Source: JACCTU01 sp963788055 (lineage in GTDB: Bacteria > Actinomycetota > Thermoleophilia > Gaiellales > Gaiellaceae). From it: a stretch of 64,000 nt of DNA. Below the pieces are notes generated by a model. It had not been told where the DNA came from. It did not search any database and was given only the letters and a program-made list of their open reading frames with translations. The position numbers and the translations under genes are program-made. Numbering within the stretch: the first letter of the stretch is position 1; each line of letters starts with the position of its first letter. The stretch is taken from assembly GCA_963788055.1 (NCBI GenBank), contig CAWBFA010000005.1, positions 816,523 through 880,522 of the forward strand, read 5' to 3'. Below are positions 35,318 to 43,302 of the stretch, piece after piece.

Positions 35318-36082
35318 TCAGTCGGGGTGGATCGTCCGGCCTTCCATGCCGCCGGCGACTGTCAGGACCTGGCCCGTTACGTGGCCCGCGAGGGCGTCGG
35401 ACGCGAGGTAGACGACCGCGGCGGCGATGTCCTCGGGTTGGGCGACCTTGCGGAGGGCCATGGTTCTGGAGATCCTGCCGACCTGCTCCGGGTCGACCTG
35501 GCCGCGAGTCATCGGCGACTCCGTCCAGCCTGGAGCGACGACGTTCACGCGGGCTCGCGGCGCGACGCGCACGACCTCGTTCTTGAGCGAGAGCAGCAGC
35601 CCGTGCGCGACCGCCGATTTCGCCGCTGCATAGTCGGCGTGGCCCGCCTCGCCGTAGAGGCCTGCGGTGGAGGCGATCATCACCAGCGAGCCGTGTCCTG
35701 CTTGTTCGAGCTCGCGGAGGTACGCGCGCGCGGTGAGGAACGCGGTCGTCAGGTTCGCGCGGAGCGTCGCCTCCCAACGCTCGAGCGGAAGCTCCCAGAC
35801 GGGAACGTCGTCGCTCGGCCAGACACCGGCGACCGCGACGCAAACGTCGAGCCCGCCGAGTGCGGCACGCACGCCTTCGAAGAGTGCGTCGACCTGTGCC
35901 TCGTCGGTCAAGTCCGCTCCGAGCGCCACCTCGGCCCCGACGGCTTCGGCGCGCTCGCGGCCCCGGTGGTAGTGAACTGCGACCCGGGCGCCTTCCTCCA
36001 TGAGCGCGCGTGCGCAGGCGCCGCCGATCCCGCCGGAGCCGCCCGTCACGAGCACGCGCTTCCCGGCGAGCCCCGTCTCCAC
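35318..36082 (-). CDS. SDR-family oxidoreductase, FabG-like
   Basis: 254-aa classical short-chain dehydrogenase. Cofactor motif VLVTGGSGGIGGACARAL, Asp in GADLTDE, catalytic Ser in MIASTAG, Tyr and Lys in ADYAAAKSAVAHG, then VVAPGWTESPM and a terminal GQVLTVAGGM. The NNAG motif appears as AVAG. It resembles 3-oxoacyl-ACP reductase relatives but could act on other carbonyls. It diverges from the M55 peptidase gene, with 20 bp between starts, so the promoters overlap. Confidence 0.87.
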   Translation of the reverse strand: METGLAGKRVLVTGGSGGIGGACARALMEEGARVAVHYHRGRERAEAVGAEVALGADLTDEAQVDALFEGVRAALGGLDVCVAVAGVWPSDDVPVWELPLERWEATLRANLTTAFLTARAYLRELEQAGHGSLVMIASTAGLYGEAGHADYAAAKSAVAHGLLLSLKNEVVRVAPRARVNVVAPGWTESPMTRGQVDPEQVGRISRTMALRKVAQPEDIAAAVVYLASDALAGHVTGQVLTVAGGMEGRTIHPD

Positions 36083-36102
36083 GCGGACTACGCTACCCGC
36101 CC

Positions 36103-36912
36103 ATGCGCGTCCACATCATCAGCGACATGGAGGGCGTCTCCGGAATCGTGAAGTGGGAGCAGGTCTCCGGCGGCGAGTCCCTCTACGAAGAGGGCCGCAA
36201 GCTCTACACCGAGGAGATCAACGCCTGCGTGCGCGGCGCGAAGGCCGCCGGCGCGACCGAGATCGTCGTCATGGACTGCCACGGCGCCGGCAAGGGGTGG
36301 ACCTTCAACTCGCTCATCCCCGACCAGCTCGACCCCGACTGCGAGTGGGTCGTGCAGGACGAGTGGACCGAGTACACGGAGTTCCTCGAGCAGGGGTGTG
36401 ACGCCGCGCTCTTCGTCGGGATGCACTCGCGCGCCGGTACCGAGCTCGGTGTCCTCAGCCACACGGTCTCCGGAACGAACTGGCAGAACCTCTGGTTCAA
36501 CGACGTCCTCGTCGGCGAGACGGGGATCAACGCGGCGCTGTGCGGCCACTTCGGCTGTCCCGTGCTGCTCGTGACCGGCGACCAGGCCGTCTGTGCGGAA
36601 GCGCGCGATCTGCTCGGTGCCGGGCTCACCACGGTCGAGGTCAAGCGCGGTCTCGGCCGGTTCAGCGCGCGCAACCTGCCTCCGGTCGTCGCACGTGAGT
36701 TGATCCAGGAAGGCGCCAAGAAGGCGCTCTCGGACCTCTCGGCGGTCCCGCCGTGGGACCCGGGCCGTCCCGCCGAGATCAAGGTGCAGTACTCGCAGCC
36801 ACGCGACGTCCAGAAGCTTCGCTTCCGCCACGGCGTGGAAATCGTCGAGCCGCGCACGATCGTCTCGCGCGCCGACGACTGGTGGACCGCCTGGCGACAG
36901 TTTTACTTCTAG
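36103..36912 (+). CDS. M55-family D-aminopeptidase (DppA-like)
   Basis: 269 aa. The family opening HIISDMEGVSGI contributes zinc ligands (Asp and Glu), further ligands are in VMDCHGAGKG and FVGMHSRAGT, and SHTVSG is also typical. Known members remove D-amino acids from peptides, for example cell-wall-derived D-Ala dipeptides, in the cytoplasm as a ring-shaped decamer. ATG 36103 gives the family-typical N-terminus. The stop shares CTAG with the convergent nucleotidyltransferase gene. Confidence 0.9.
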   Translation: MRVHIISDMEGVSGIVKWEQVSGGESLYEEGRKLYTEEINACVRGAKAAGATEIVVMDCHGAGKGWTFNSLIPDQLDPDCEWVVQDEWTEYTEFLEQGCDAALFVGMHSRAGTELGVLSHTVSGTNWQNLWFNDVLVGETGINAALCGHFGCPVLLVTGDQAVCAEARDLLGAGLTTVEVKRGLGRFSARNLPPVVARELIQEGAKKALSDLSAVPPWDPGRPAEIKVQYSQPRDVQKLRFRHGVEIVEPRTIVSRADDWWTAWRQFYF

Positions 36913-37481
36913 ACGCGGGCGTGCTCGGGAAGTATCCCGAGCTCTTCGATCAGAGTGAAGAACGCCTTCGCGAACGGTGAGCCCGCAGTTCGCTCGCGGA
37001 CTTCCTCCCACACGATCTGCTCGCGCAGCGTGCGCGCCACCTCGAGCACCGACGCGTAGTTCGGCTCCTGCTCGGTCAGCGCGAGCAGCTTCGTCGTCAG
37101 CACGTCCTCCATCGACGACACCGGAAGCCGCATCGCCATCACCTCGCGCTCGTCCGCGCGGTCGAGCAGCTCGTCGGTCACCGGGCCGCCCGCGGGCGAA
37201 AAGATCAGATCGACGAGCGTGTCGTCGTGGTACGCCTTCAACAGCCAGTCCTCCGGTGGGCGCTCGGGCCGCATGCCGGCCTTGGTCAGGACCTCGAGGG
37301 CGTGCTCGGCGTCCTCCGGCTTGACGAGCAGGTCGACGTCGTGATCCGTGATCGGGCCGCCGCGCGCCCAGATCGCGAGTCCTCCCGCCAGCGCAAAGCG
37401 GATCTCGGCGTCGCGGAGCGCGGCTCCCGCGTGCTTCATCGCCGCGACGAGCGGCTCGACATCGACGTTTCTGCGTGCCAT
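36909..37481 (-). CDS. Nucleotidyltransferase-fold protein
   Basis: 190 aa. The pol-beta-like motif is FALAGGLAIWARGGPITDHD, then VDLLV: a Gly-Gly helix start and the Asp-x-Asp pair. A third acidic residue lies in TLVDLIFSP. The C-terminal helical half has SSMEDVLTTKLLALTEQEPN. Such proteins transfer nucleotides to drugs, RNA or toxins; the target is unknown and no antitoxin partner is adjacent. ATG 37481 matches the first conserved residues; 25 further upstream codons are open but unlikely. Confidence 0.75.
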   Translation of the reverse strand: MARRNVDVEPLVAAMKHAGAALRDAEIRFALAGGLAIWARGGPITDHDVDLLVKPEDAEHALEVLTKAGMRPERPPEDWLLKAYHDDTLVDLIFSPAGGPVTDELLDRADEREVMAMRLPVSSMEDVLTTKLLALTEQEPNYASVLEVARTLREQIVWEEVRERTAGSPFAKAFFTLIEELGILPEHARV

Positions 37482-37542
37482 CCAAGGGTCGGTACCCGGC
37501 GGCTCGTTTGCGGCAAACCCGCGCAGTGGTAGAGAGAAAGAG

Positions 37543-38310
37543 GTGCAATCGCTCAAGATCGCCGCAGCAGGAGACGTTCACGCGACCGTCGACCACAGCC
37601 CTCAGCTCCGCGACGCATTCGAGGGCGCCGCCGTCGAGGCCGACGTGATCATGCTCGCGGGGGATCTCACCGCCGACGGTGAGTCGGCGGAGGCGGAGGT
37701 GCTCGCCGACGTCTGCCGGCCGCTCGACGTCCCCGTGTTCGCGGTCCTGGGAAACCACGACTATCACCTCGAGCAGCACCAGGAGATCGCCGAGACGCTC
37801 CGTCGCGCCGGCGTGCAGGTGCTGGTCCGCGAGTCAGCCGTCTGTGAGGTGAAGGGGATCGAGCTCGGCGTCGTCGGCACGAAGGGGTTCGTCGGCGGCT
37901 TTGCCGACTCCTCGATCCCCGACTTCGGAGAACCGCTGCTGCGCCAGGTGTACGCGGAGACGACCGAGGAGGCGCGCGCGATCGGCCGCGGGCTCAGGCG
38001 CGTCTCGCACTGTCCGCTGCGGATCGTGCTGCTCCACTACTCGCCGATCCTCGACACGCTCGTGGGCGAGCCGCCGGGCATCCATGCGTTCCTCGGAAGC
38101 TCGCGGCTCGCGAACCCGATCCAGGAGTATCGACCGGACGTCGTGCTCCATGGGCACGCGCACGGCGGGACGTTCGAAGGGCGGATCGGCGACGTCCCCG
38201 TGTACAACGTCGCCGTCCACGTGACGAAGCGCGACTTCTACGTCTTCGACCTCGAGGTCGTTGCGCGTGGCCACACCGAGGTCGAAGTGGAGGGGATCGC
38301 CGGCAACTAA
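37543..38310 (+). CDS. Metallophosphoesterase
   Basis: 255 aa, calcineurin-like phosphoesterase. Ordered metal motifs: GDVHA, LAGDLTADG, LGNHDYH, LLHYSP and LHGHAHGG. The set is complete, so the enzyme is probably active on a phosphodiester or phosphomonoester that cannot be named from sequence. GTG 37543 follows AGAGAAAGAG. Ten bp separate it from the MOSC gene, and the aminotransferase overlaps that one: a three-gene operon. Confidence 0.88.
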   Translation: MQSLKIAAAGDVHATVDHSPQLRDAFEGAAVEADVIMLAGDLTADGESAEAEVLADVCRPLDVPVFAVLGNHDYHLEQHQEIAETLRRAGVQVLVRESAVCEVKGIELGVVGTKGFVGGFADSSIPDFGEPLLRQVYAETTEEARAIGRGLRRVSHCPLRIVLLHYSPILDTLVGEPPGIHAFLGSSRLANPIQEYRPDVVLHGHAHGGTFEGRIGDVPVYNVAVHVTKRDFYVFDLEVVARGHTEVEVEGIAGN

Positions 38311-38319
38311 CGTACTGCC

Positions 38320-39096
38320 GTGACGACGGTCTCCTGGCTCTCCGTCGCGCCCGTCAAGGGGCTCGCGCTCACGCGTCGCGACGAGCTGGCGCTCGAGTCG
38401 TTCGGTGCGCTCGAGAACCGGCGCTTCCACCTCCTCGACGAGCGAGGCAGATTCGTCAACGGGCTGACGAGGCTCGAGCGTTCGCTGTTCGCCGTTGTGC
38501 CGCGATGGGATCCCGAAGCCGACACGCTCTCATTGACCTTCCCCGACCGGTCGATCGTCGACGGCCGAGTCGAGCTCGGCGAGCCCGTCTCGACGTGGTT
38601 CTACAACCGTGCCGAGCCGGGGCGGATCGTCGAAGGCCCGTGGGCGCAAGCGCTCTCCGCGTACGCTGGTCGCGAGCTGCGTCTCGCACGGACCGACGAA
38701 CCCGGACGCGCGGTCGACCGCGCCGACGGCTCGGTCTCGATCGTGTCCGACGCGTCGGTGGACGAGCTCGCTCGCCAGGCGGGCGTCGAGGCTGCGGACG
38801 CACGCCGCTTCCGCATGCTCGTCGGCGTCCAGGGCGGCGAGCCGCACGTGGAGGACACCTGGATCGGCCGCGACGTGCGCTTCGGCGAGGCCGTCGTCCG
38901 CGTGCACGAGCAGGTCGCCCGCTGCGCGATCACGACGCAGAACCCGGACACGGGCGAACGCGATCTCGACACCCTCCGCGTGATCAACGCGTACCGCGGG
39001 ACTCGCGGCCGGAAGCAGCTCGACTTCGGTGTCTACGGCGAGGTCGTCGCGCCGGGCCTTGTGCGGGTCGGCGACCGGGTCCAGCCGCTTGCGTAG
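38320..39096 (+). CDS. MOSC domain protein
   Basis: 258 aa with an N-terminal MOSC beta-barrel (WLSVAPVKGLALTRRDEL) and a C-terminal MOSC domain with the Cys-containing VARCAITTQNPDTGERD. MOSC proteins bind the molybdenum cofactor or carry sulfur for it (mARC, YiiM, MoCo sulfurase C-terminus). The neighbouring aminotransferase V gene, overlapping by 8 nt, recalls the sulfurase NifS-like/MOSC pairing, so sulfur transfer to Mo cofactor is a reasonable inference. GTG start at 38320. Confidence 0.85.
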   Translation: MTTVSWLSVAPVKGLALTRRDELALESFGALENRRFHLLDERGRFVNGLTRLERSLFAVVPRWDPEADTLSLTFPDRSIVDGRVELGEPVSTWFYNRAEPGRIVEGPWAQALSAYAGRELRLARTDEPGRAVDRADGSVSIVSDASVDELARQAGVEAADARRFRMLVGVQGGEPHVEDTWIGRDVRFGEAVVRVHEQVARCAITTQNPDTGERDLDTLRVINAYRGTRGRKQLDFGVYGEVVAPGLVRVGDRVQPLA

Positions 39097-40151
39097 CCGT
39101 TTTCCGATTCTGTCGCGGCTGACGTACGTGAACAGCTGCTCGCAGGGGGCGCTCTCGACCGACGTCCGCGAGTCGTACGAGCAGTACCTGCGCGACTGGG
39201 ATGAGCTCGGCTCCCCCTGGGAGCTCTGGGTCGAAAAGAACGACGAGGCGCGAGCCGCGTTCGCCGAGCTCGTGGGTGCGGCTCCGCAGGACGTCGCCGT
39301 GACGACGTCGCTCTCGGCAGCCGTGAGCGCGCTCGCCAGCGGCCTGCGCTTTGACGGGCCGCGCTCGAAGGTCGTGCTGTCGGAGGTCGAGTTTCCGACG
39401 GTTGGCCAGATCTGGCACGCGCAGGAGGAGCGCGGCGCCCGCGTCGTGCACACACGTGACTTCGAGTCCGAGATCGACGAGGAGACGCTGCTCGTCTCGC
39501 TCACCCACGTCAGCTACCGCACGGGAGAACGACTGCCGGTCGAGCAGATCACGCAGCTGGCCCATGAGCGTGGTGCCCTCGTCCTCCTGGACGCGTACCA
39601 GTCGGCCGGAACGATCCCACTCGACGTCGGTGCGCTCGACGTCGACTTTCTCGCGGCCGGGACGGTCAAGTACCTGCTCGGCTCGGCCGGGCTTGCGTTC
39701 CTCTACGCGCGTCGCTCGTTGATCGAAGGCATCCGCCCGACGACGACAGGGTGGTTCGCCGACGCGGACGTGTTCGCGATGGACGACCGCCGCTATTCAC
39801 CCGCGCGCACCGCTGCTCGCTTCCAGTCGGGCACCCCGCCGGTTCCGAGCGTGTACGCGGGGCTCGCCGGGCTTCGGCTCGTGCTCGAGGCGGGCGTCGC
39901 AGCCACAAGTGCCCGTGTCCATGAGCTGACGCAAGCTCTCGTGGACGGGACGAGTCGTCGCGTCGTCACGCCCGAGCAGCGCGGCGCGCTTGTCTGCATC
40001 GAGGTCGACGACCCCGCTTCGGCCGTCGAGCGTCTGCAGGAGCAGGGCGTGGTCACGTCGTGGCGCGACCGCAGCGTGCGCTTCTCGTTCCACTTCTACA
40101 ACGACGAGCGCGACGTCGAGACCGCGCTCGACAGCGCTCGAGACCGTCTAG
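39089..40151 (+). CDS. Class V aminotransferase / cysteine-desulfurase-like, frameshifted at C-terminus
   Basis: PLP enzyme of about 353 aa. Features: YVNSCSQGALSTDVRES, the SLTHVSYRTGERLPV region, LLDAYQSAGTIPLDV with the cofactor Asp, and AAGTVKYLLGSAGLAF with the Lys that binds PLP. C-terminal RFSFHFYNDERDVETAL is typical. An extra base near 40128-40137 hides the true TAG at 40149-40151; uncorrected, the frame runs 280 codons into antisense of the next gene. TTG 39089 overlaps the MOSC stop. It may supply sulfur to the MOSC partner (inference). Confidence 0.8.
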
Positions 40152-40963
40152 ATCTCGCGGTAGCGCGCCTGGAGGATGCTGAACACGCCGTAGGCGAAGA
40201 GCCCGACCGCCGCGGCGCCGAGCCACACCGGGCCGTACGCCTGGTGCGCGAGCTTGGCGAGCGCCTCGTCGATTCCGATCGCCTCCTTCGGGTCGTACTG
40301 CCACGCTGCACGGACGAGGAACACTCCGACCATCGTGAAGAGCACCATGCGGGCCGCGTGGCCCACGAAGCCGGCAACGTTGACGAGTGGACGCACGTCT
40401 TCCCTCTCCATCTGGCCCGTCCTCAGGTGCTTGCGGAACTTGCCGGTGATCGCGCGGTAGCCGTTCACCAGTCCGTAGCCGATCAGCCCGATGCCGAGCA
40501 CGAGCACGAGCCAGCGGCCGAGTGGCAGGTCGAAGACGCGGGCCGTCTGCTCCGGCTCGTCACGGCTCTCGCCGCGGGGGCCTGCGACCAAGGAGAACGC
40601 GAGCAGGCTGAGCCCGGCATAGAGGAGCCCCTTCGCAAGAGCAGCTGCGCGCTTGGCCCAACCCTCGAAGTCGTTGCCCTCGTCGTCGCGATCGAGCAGC
40701 GCCTGTGCGAGCCGCCACGCCGCGTAGGCGCCGAAACCGACCCCGAGCGCTGCGAGGATGATCGCGCCGTACGGCTCCTTCGCCAGGAGCCGGAGCGCGC
40801 CCTGTCGGTCGGTTGCCGCCCCACCCGCTCCGAGCGCGACGAGGACGGCCAGGACGCCGACGAGCGCGTACGAGATGCCCTTCGCGACGAGGCCGATGCG
40901 ACCGAGCCACTCGATCGGCTCACTGTCGCCGAGGCGTTGCAGTTCCCTGGCGTTCGGTCCCAT
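40148..40963 (-). CDS. DUF1206 membrane protein
   Basis: 271 aa, three tandem repeats of a two-helix unit (WLGRIGLVAKGISYALVGVL; AALAKGLLYAGLSLLAFSLV; FVGHAARMVLFTMVGVFLVR), each about 85 residues, as in DUF1206 proteins of actinobacteria. Function unknown. I chose ATG 40963, preceded by CAGGAAA; 30 codons upstream are open but overlap the divergent sigma-factor promoter region. Its stop shares CTAG with the convergent aminotransferase. Confidence 0.85.
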   Translation of the reverse strand: MGPNARELQRLGDSEPIEWLGRIGLVAKGISYALVGVLAVLVALGAGGAATDRQGALRLLAKEPYGAIILAALGVGFGAYAAWRLAQALLDRDDEGNDFEGWAKRAAALAKGLLYAGLSLLAFSLVAGPRGESRDEPEQTARVFDLPLGRWLVLVLGIGLIGYGLVNGYRAITGKFRKHLRTGQMEREDVRPLVNVAGFVGHAARMVLFTMVGVFLVRAAWQYDPKEAIGIDEALAKLAHQAYGPVWLGAAAVGLFAYGVFSILQARYREI

Positions 40964-41003
40964 GGCGTTTCCTGTGCCCCGCCGACTCCTGTTTGATGTA
41001 TCC

Positions 41004-41546
41004 GTGGTCACCGACGCCGAGCTCATCGCACGCTGCCGCCTGGGCGACCACACTGCCTGGCGCGAGCTCGTCGAGCGCTACTCGCGGTACGTCTACGCGA
41101 TCACCCAGGCTTTTCGGCTGCCTCATCAGGACGCCGAGGACGTGTTCCAGGACACCTTCACCCGCGCCTACGAGCGCCTGGGGACGCTCCGTGACGACGA
41201 CGCATTCCGCCCGTGGCTCGCGTCGCTGACGCGCCGGCTCTGCATCGACCGGCTCCGGTCCACGGCGCGGGAGCAGCCGCTCGAGGACCCCGAGGCCGAG
41301 GGCGGGGACGACCGGATCGAAGAGCTCGACGATGCCTTCGCGGTTCGGGCCGCTCTGGCCGAGCTCCCGGAGCACTGCCGCGAGATCCTGGACCGCTTCT
41401 TCGCCCGCGACGAGAGCTACCGGACGATCGCCGATGCGCTCGAACTCCCGTCCGGGACGATCGCCAGCCGCATCTCGCGGTGTCTGGCGCGGCTCCGCGA
41501 GCGGTTCGAGGAAGAAAACGAGCCCGGCGGGCGTCTTGGGGGTTGA
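41004..41546 (+). CDS. ECF-type RNA polymerase sigma factor
   Basis: 180 aa. Sigma region 2: ELIARCRLGDHTAWRELVER, then DAEDVFQDTFTRAYERLG. Region 4: ELPEHCREILDRFFARDESY, RTIADALELPSGTIASRISR. No region 3, hence extracytoplasmic-function type. GTG 41004. The next small gene overlaps by TGATG and may encode its regulator. Stimulus unknown. Confidence 0.88.
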   Translation: MVTDAELIARCRLGDHTAWRELVERYSRYVYAITQAFRLPHQDAEDVFQDTFTRAYERLGTLRDDDAFRPWLASLTRRLCIDRLRSTAREQPLEDPEAEGGDDRIEELDDAFAVRAALAELPEHCREILDRFFARDESYRTIADALELPSGTIASRISRCLARLRERFEEENEPGGRLGG

Positions 41547-41800
41547 TGGATCACCATCCTGAAGAGCGGCTGGCTGAGCTCCTGAGCCTGCTTCCGCCTG
41601 CCCCGCGCGGCTGGGTCGCGGCCGCTCAGGAGCTCCCGCTCGTCAGGCCCCTGCTCGACCGCCTGGTCGCCCGGGCGGAGGCCGACGCCCGTTTCCGCGA
41701 GCTGCTGATCGCCGACCTCGAGGCCGCCTTCGCACAGGAAGGCGTCGAGGCCGATCCCGCCACCGTGGAAGCCCTCCGGAGGCGTCTCTCGCTCCCCTAG
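41546..41800 (+). CDS. Small protein coupled to ECF sigma factor
   Basis: 84-aa acidic helical protein starting MDHHPEERLAELLSLLPPAP, with PLVRPLLDRLVARAEADARF. The ATG overlaps the sigma-factor stop, so translation is coupled. No zinc motif (HxxxCxxC) or membrane helix is present, so it is not a standard anti-sigma factor. A regulatory role for the sigma factor is suggested by position only. Confidence 0.65.
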   Translation: MDHHPEERLAELLSLLPPAPRGWVAAAQELPLVRPLLDRLVARAEADARFRELLIADLEAAFAQEGVEADPATVEALRRRLSLP

Positions 41801-41832
41801 CTTCGGGCTCCGGCCGCTGAGACAATGCGGTT

Positions 41833-42414
41833 GTGGCGCGCATGCACGAGCTCACGATTCGGGGTCTCCTGGACGAGGTTGCCTCCGAGTCGCCGACCCC
41901 CGGTGGGGGAGCGCTCGCTGCGCTGACGGGTGCGCTCGCCGCCGGGCTCGTCGAGATGGCCGCCCGGAACTCACCGGACTGGGAGCTTCGGGGCGCCGCG
42001 ATCGCACAGGCGAAGGTGCTCCGTGAGCGGCTCGCCGAGCTCGCGCCCCTGAACGATGAGGTCTACGAGCGCGCGCTCGCAGCGCTTCGGCTGCCAGACG
42101 CGGTCGACGACGGCTCGAGGAACGAGCTGATCGGCTCGTCGCTCGAGCGGGCGGCGGCGTTCCCGCTCGCGATCGCGGAGGCGGCCTCGAACGTCGCTGA
42201 GCTCGCCGCGGTCGTCTCGGAAGACGGCTCGCCGGTTGCCCGTGCCGACGCGACCGCGGCCGCGATGCTCGCGCTCGGCGCCACGCGTGCAGCCGCGCAC
42301 CTCGTCGAGATCAACCTCGGCATGCGCGAGCAAGACGAGCGGCTCAACCGCGCGACGCATCTGGCGGCGGATGCCGCCGCGGCCTCCGCACGATCAGTCG
42401 CGTTCACTCGCTGA
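41833..42414 (+). CDS. Cyclodeaminase/cyclohydrolase family (FTCD C-terminal-like) protein
   Basis: 193 aa, all-helical. The signature SPTPGGGALAALTGALAAGLVEM and LNDEVYERALAALRLP match formiminotetrahydrofolate cyclodeaminase and methenyl-THF cyclohydrolase (FchA). The related enzymes interconvert one-carbon folates in the cytoplasm, which would fit the metH/metF gene elsewhere in the window, but no partner is adjacent. GTG 41833 or ATG 41842 may start it. Confidence 0.85.
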   Translation: MARMHELTIRGLLDEVASESPTPGGGALAALTGALAAGLVEMAARNSPDWELRGAAIAQAKVLRERLAELAPLNDEVYERALAALRLPDAVDDGSRNELIGSSLERAAAFPLAIAEAASNVAELAAVVSEDGSPVARADATAAAMLALGATRAAAHLVEINLGMREQDERLNRATHLAADAAAASARSVAFTR

Positions 42415-42428
42415 GCAGTCGCGGCAGG

Positions 42429-43265
42429 CTACGCCTCGAAGGTGTCGCAGGCGGCGGGATCGCCGCTGTCGAAGCCGATCCTGAACCACTTCCGCCGGTC
42501 GGCCGCGGACCCGTGCGTCCACGATTCCGGGTCGACCCGCCCGGACGTCTTTTCCTGGATCCGGTCGTCGCCGACCGACGCGGCCGCCCCAAGGCCCTCC
42601 TGGAGGTCGCCGGGCTCGAGCAGCTTCCGTTGCGCAGCCGTGTGGCCCCACACGCCGGCGAGGCAGTCGGCCTGCAGTTCGAGCTTGATCCCATCCTCGC
42701 GTGTCTTCACCTGCTCGTCGATCCCGAGCGTGTGCTGCACGTGGTGGCCGAACTCGTGGGCGATCACGTAGGCCTGCGCGAAGTCGCCGGCGGCGCCGAA
42801 GCGGTTCTTCAGCTCTCGGAAGAAGCTCATGTCGAGGTACACGTGCCTGTCGGGCGGGCAGTAGAACGGCCCGGTCGCGGACGAGGCCACGCCGCAGCCG
42901 GTGCTGACCTGGTCGGTGAAGAGTCGCAGCGTTGTGCGCGGGTACTGCTCGCCGGCGCGGCGGAAGATGTCCTCCCAGGTGTTCTGCACGTCGTTCGTCA
43001 CGAAGTAGACGAACTCCGTCTGGTCGTCGGTCGTCTGCGGTTCGCCCGGCTGCGCCTGCGGCGAAGCGACGGTCGGCAGCGGGTCGAGTGGCCCCCCGCT
43101 CGAGCCGCCTCCCGGCAGCCCGCCGTTCAGCAGGACGACCAGGAGGAGCAGGAGGAGCCCGACGCCGCCGCCGACCCCGCCGATCGGGATCCCGCCGCCG
43201 CCGAATCCCCCACGGCCCCGCATGTCCTCGACGTCGCCGCGCCCGGTTCCCCGTTTCCACCTCAC
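42429..43265 (-). CDS. Neutral zinc metallopeptidase (YpfJ-like)
   Basis: 278 aa. A glycine-rich N-terminus and one transmembrane helix (GLLLLLLVVLLNGG) anchor an outside domain. The zinc motif is AYVIAHEFGHHVQHTLG (HExxH), with a third ligand region ELQADCLAGVW. YFCPPD-like text appears as FYCPPDRHVYLDMSFF, typical for this family. Substrate unknown. It faces valS in the same direction with a 37-bp gap. Confidence 0.88.
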   Translation of the reverse strand: MRWKRGTGRGDVEDMRGRGGFGGGGIPIGGVGGGVGLLLLLLVVLLNGGLPGGGSSGGPLDPLPTVASPQAQPGEPQTTDDQTEFVYFVTNDVQNTWEDIFRRAGEQYPRTTLRLFTDQVSTGCGVASSATGPFYCPPDRHVYLDMSFFRELKNRFGAAGDFAQAYVIAHEFGHHVQHTLGIDEQVKTREDGIKLELQADCLAGVWGHTAAQRKLLEPGDLQEGLGAAASVGDDRIQEKTSGRVDPESWTHGSAADRRKWFRIGFDSGDPAACDTFEA

Positions 43266-43302
43266 GGGCGCGATGTTTCCGGTGCACGCGAACCTGAACC
43301 GT

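Noticed and set aside
39029..40996. Apparent 655-aa aminotransferase extension
   Set aside because: Residues beyond about 350 are antisense of the DUF1206 gene. The proper TAG is reached after one base is removed.
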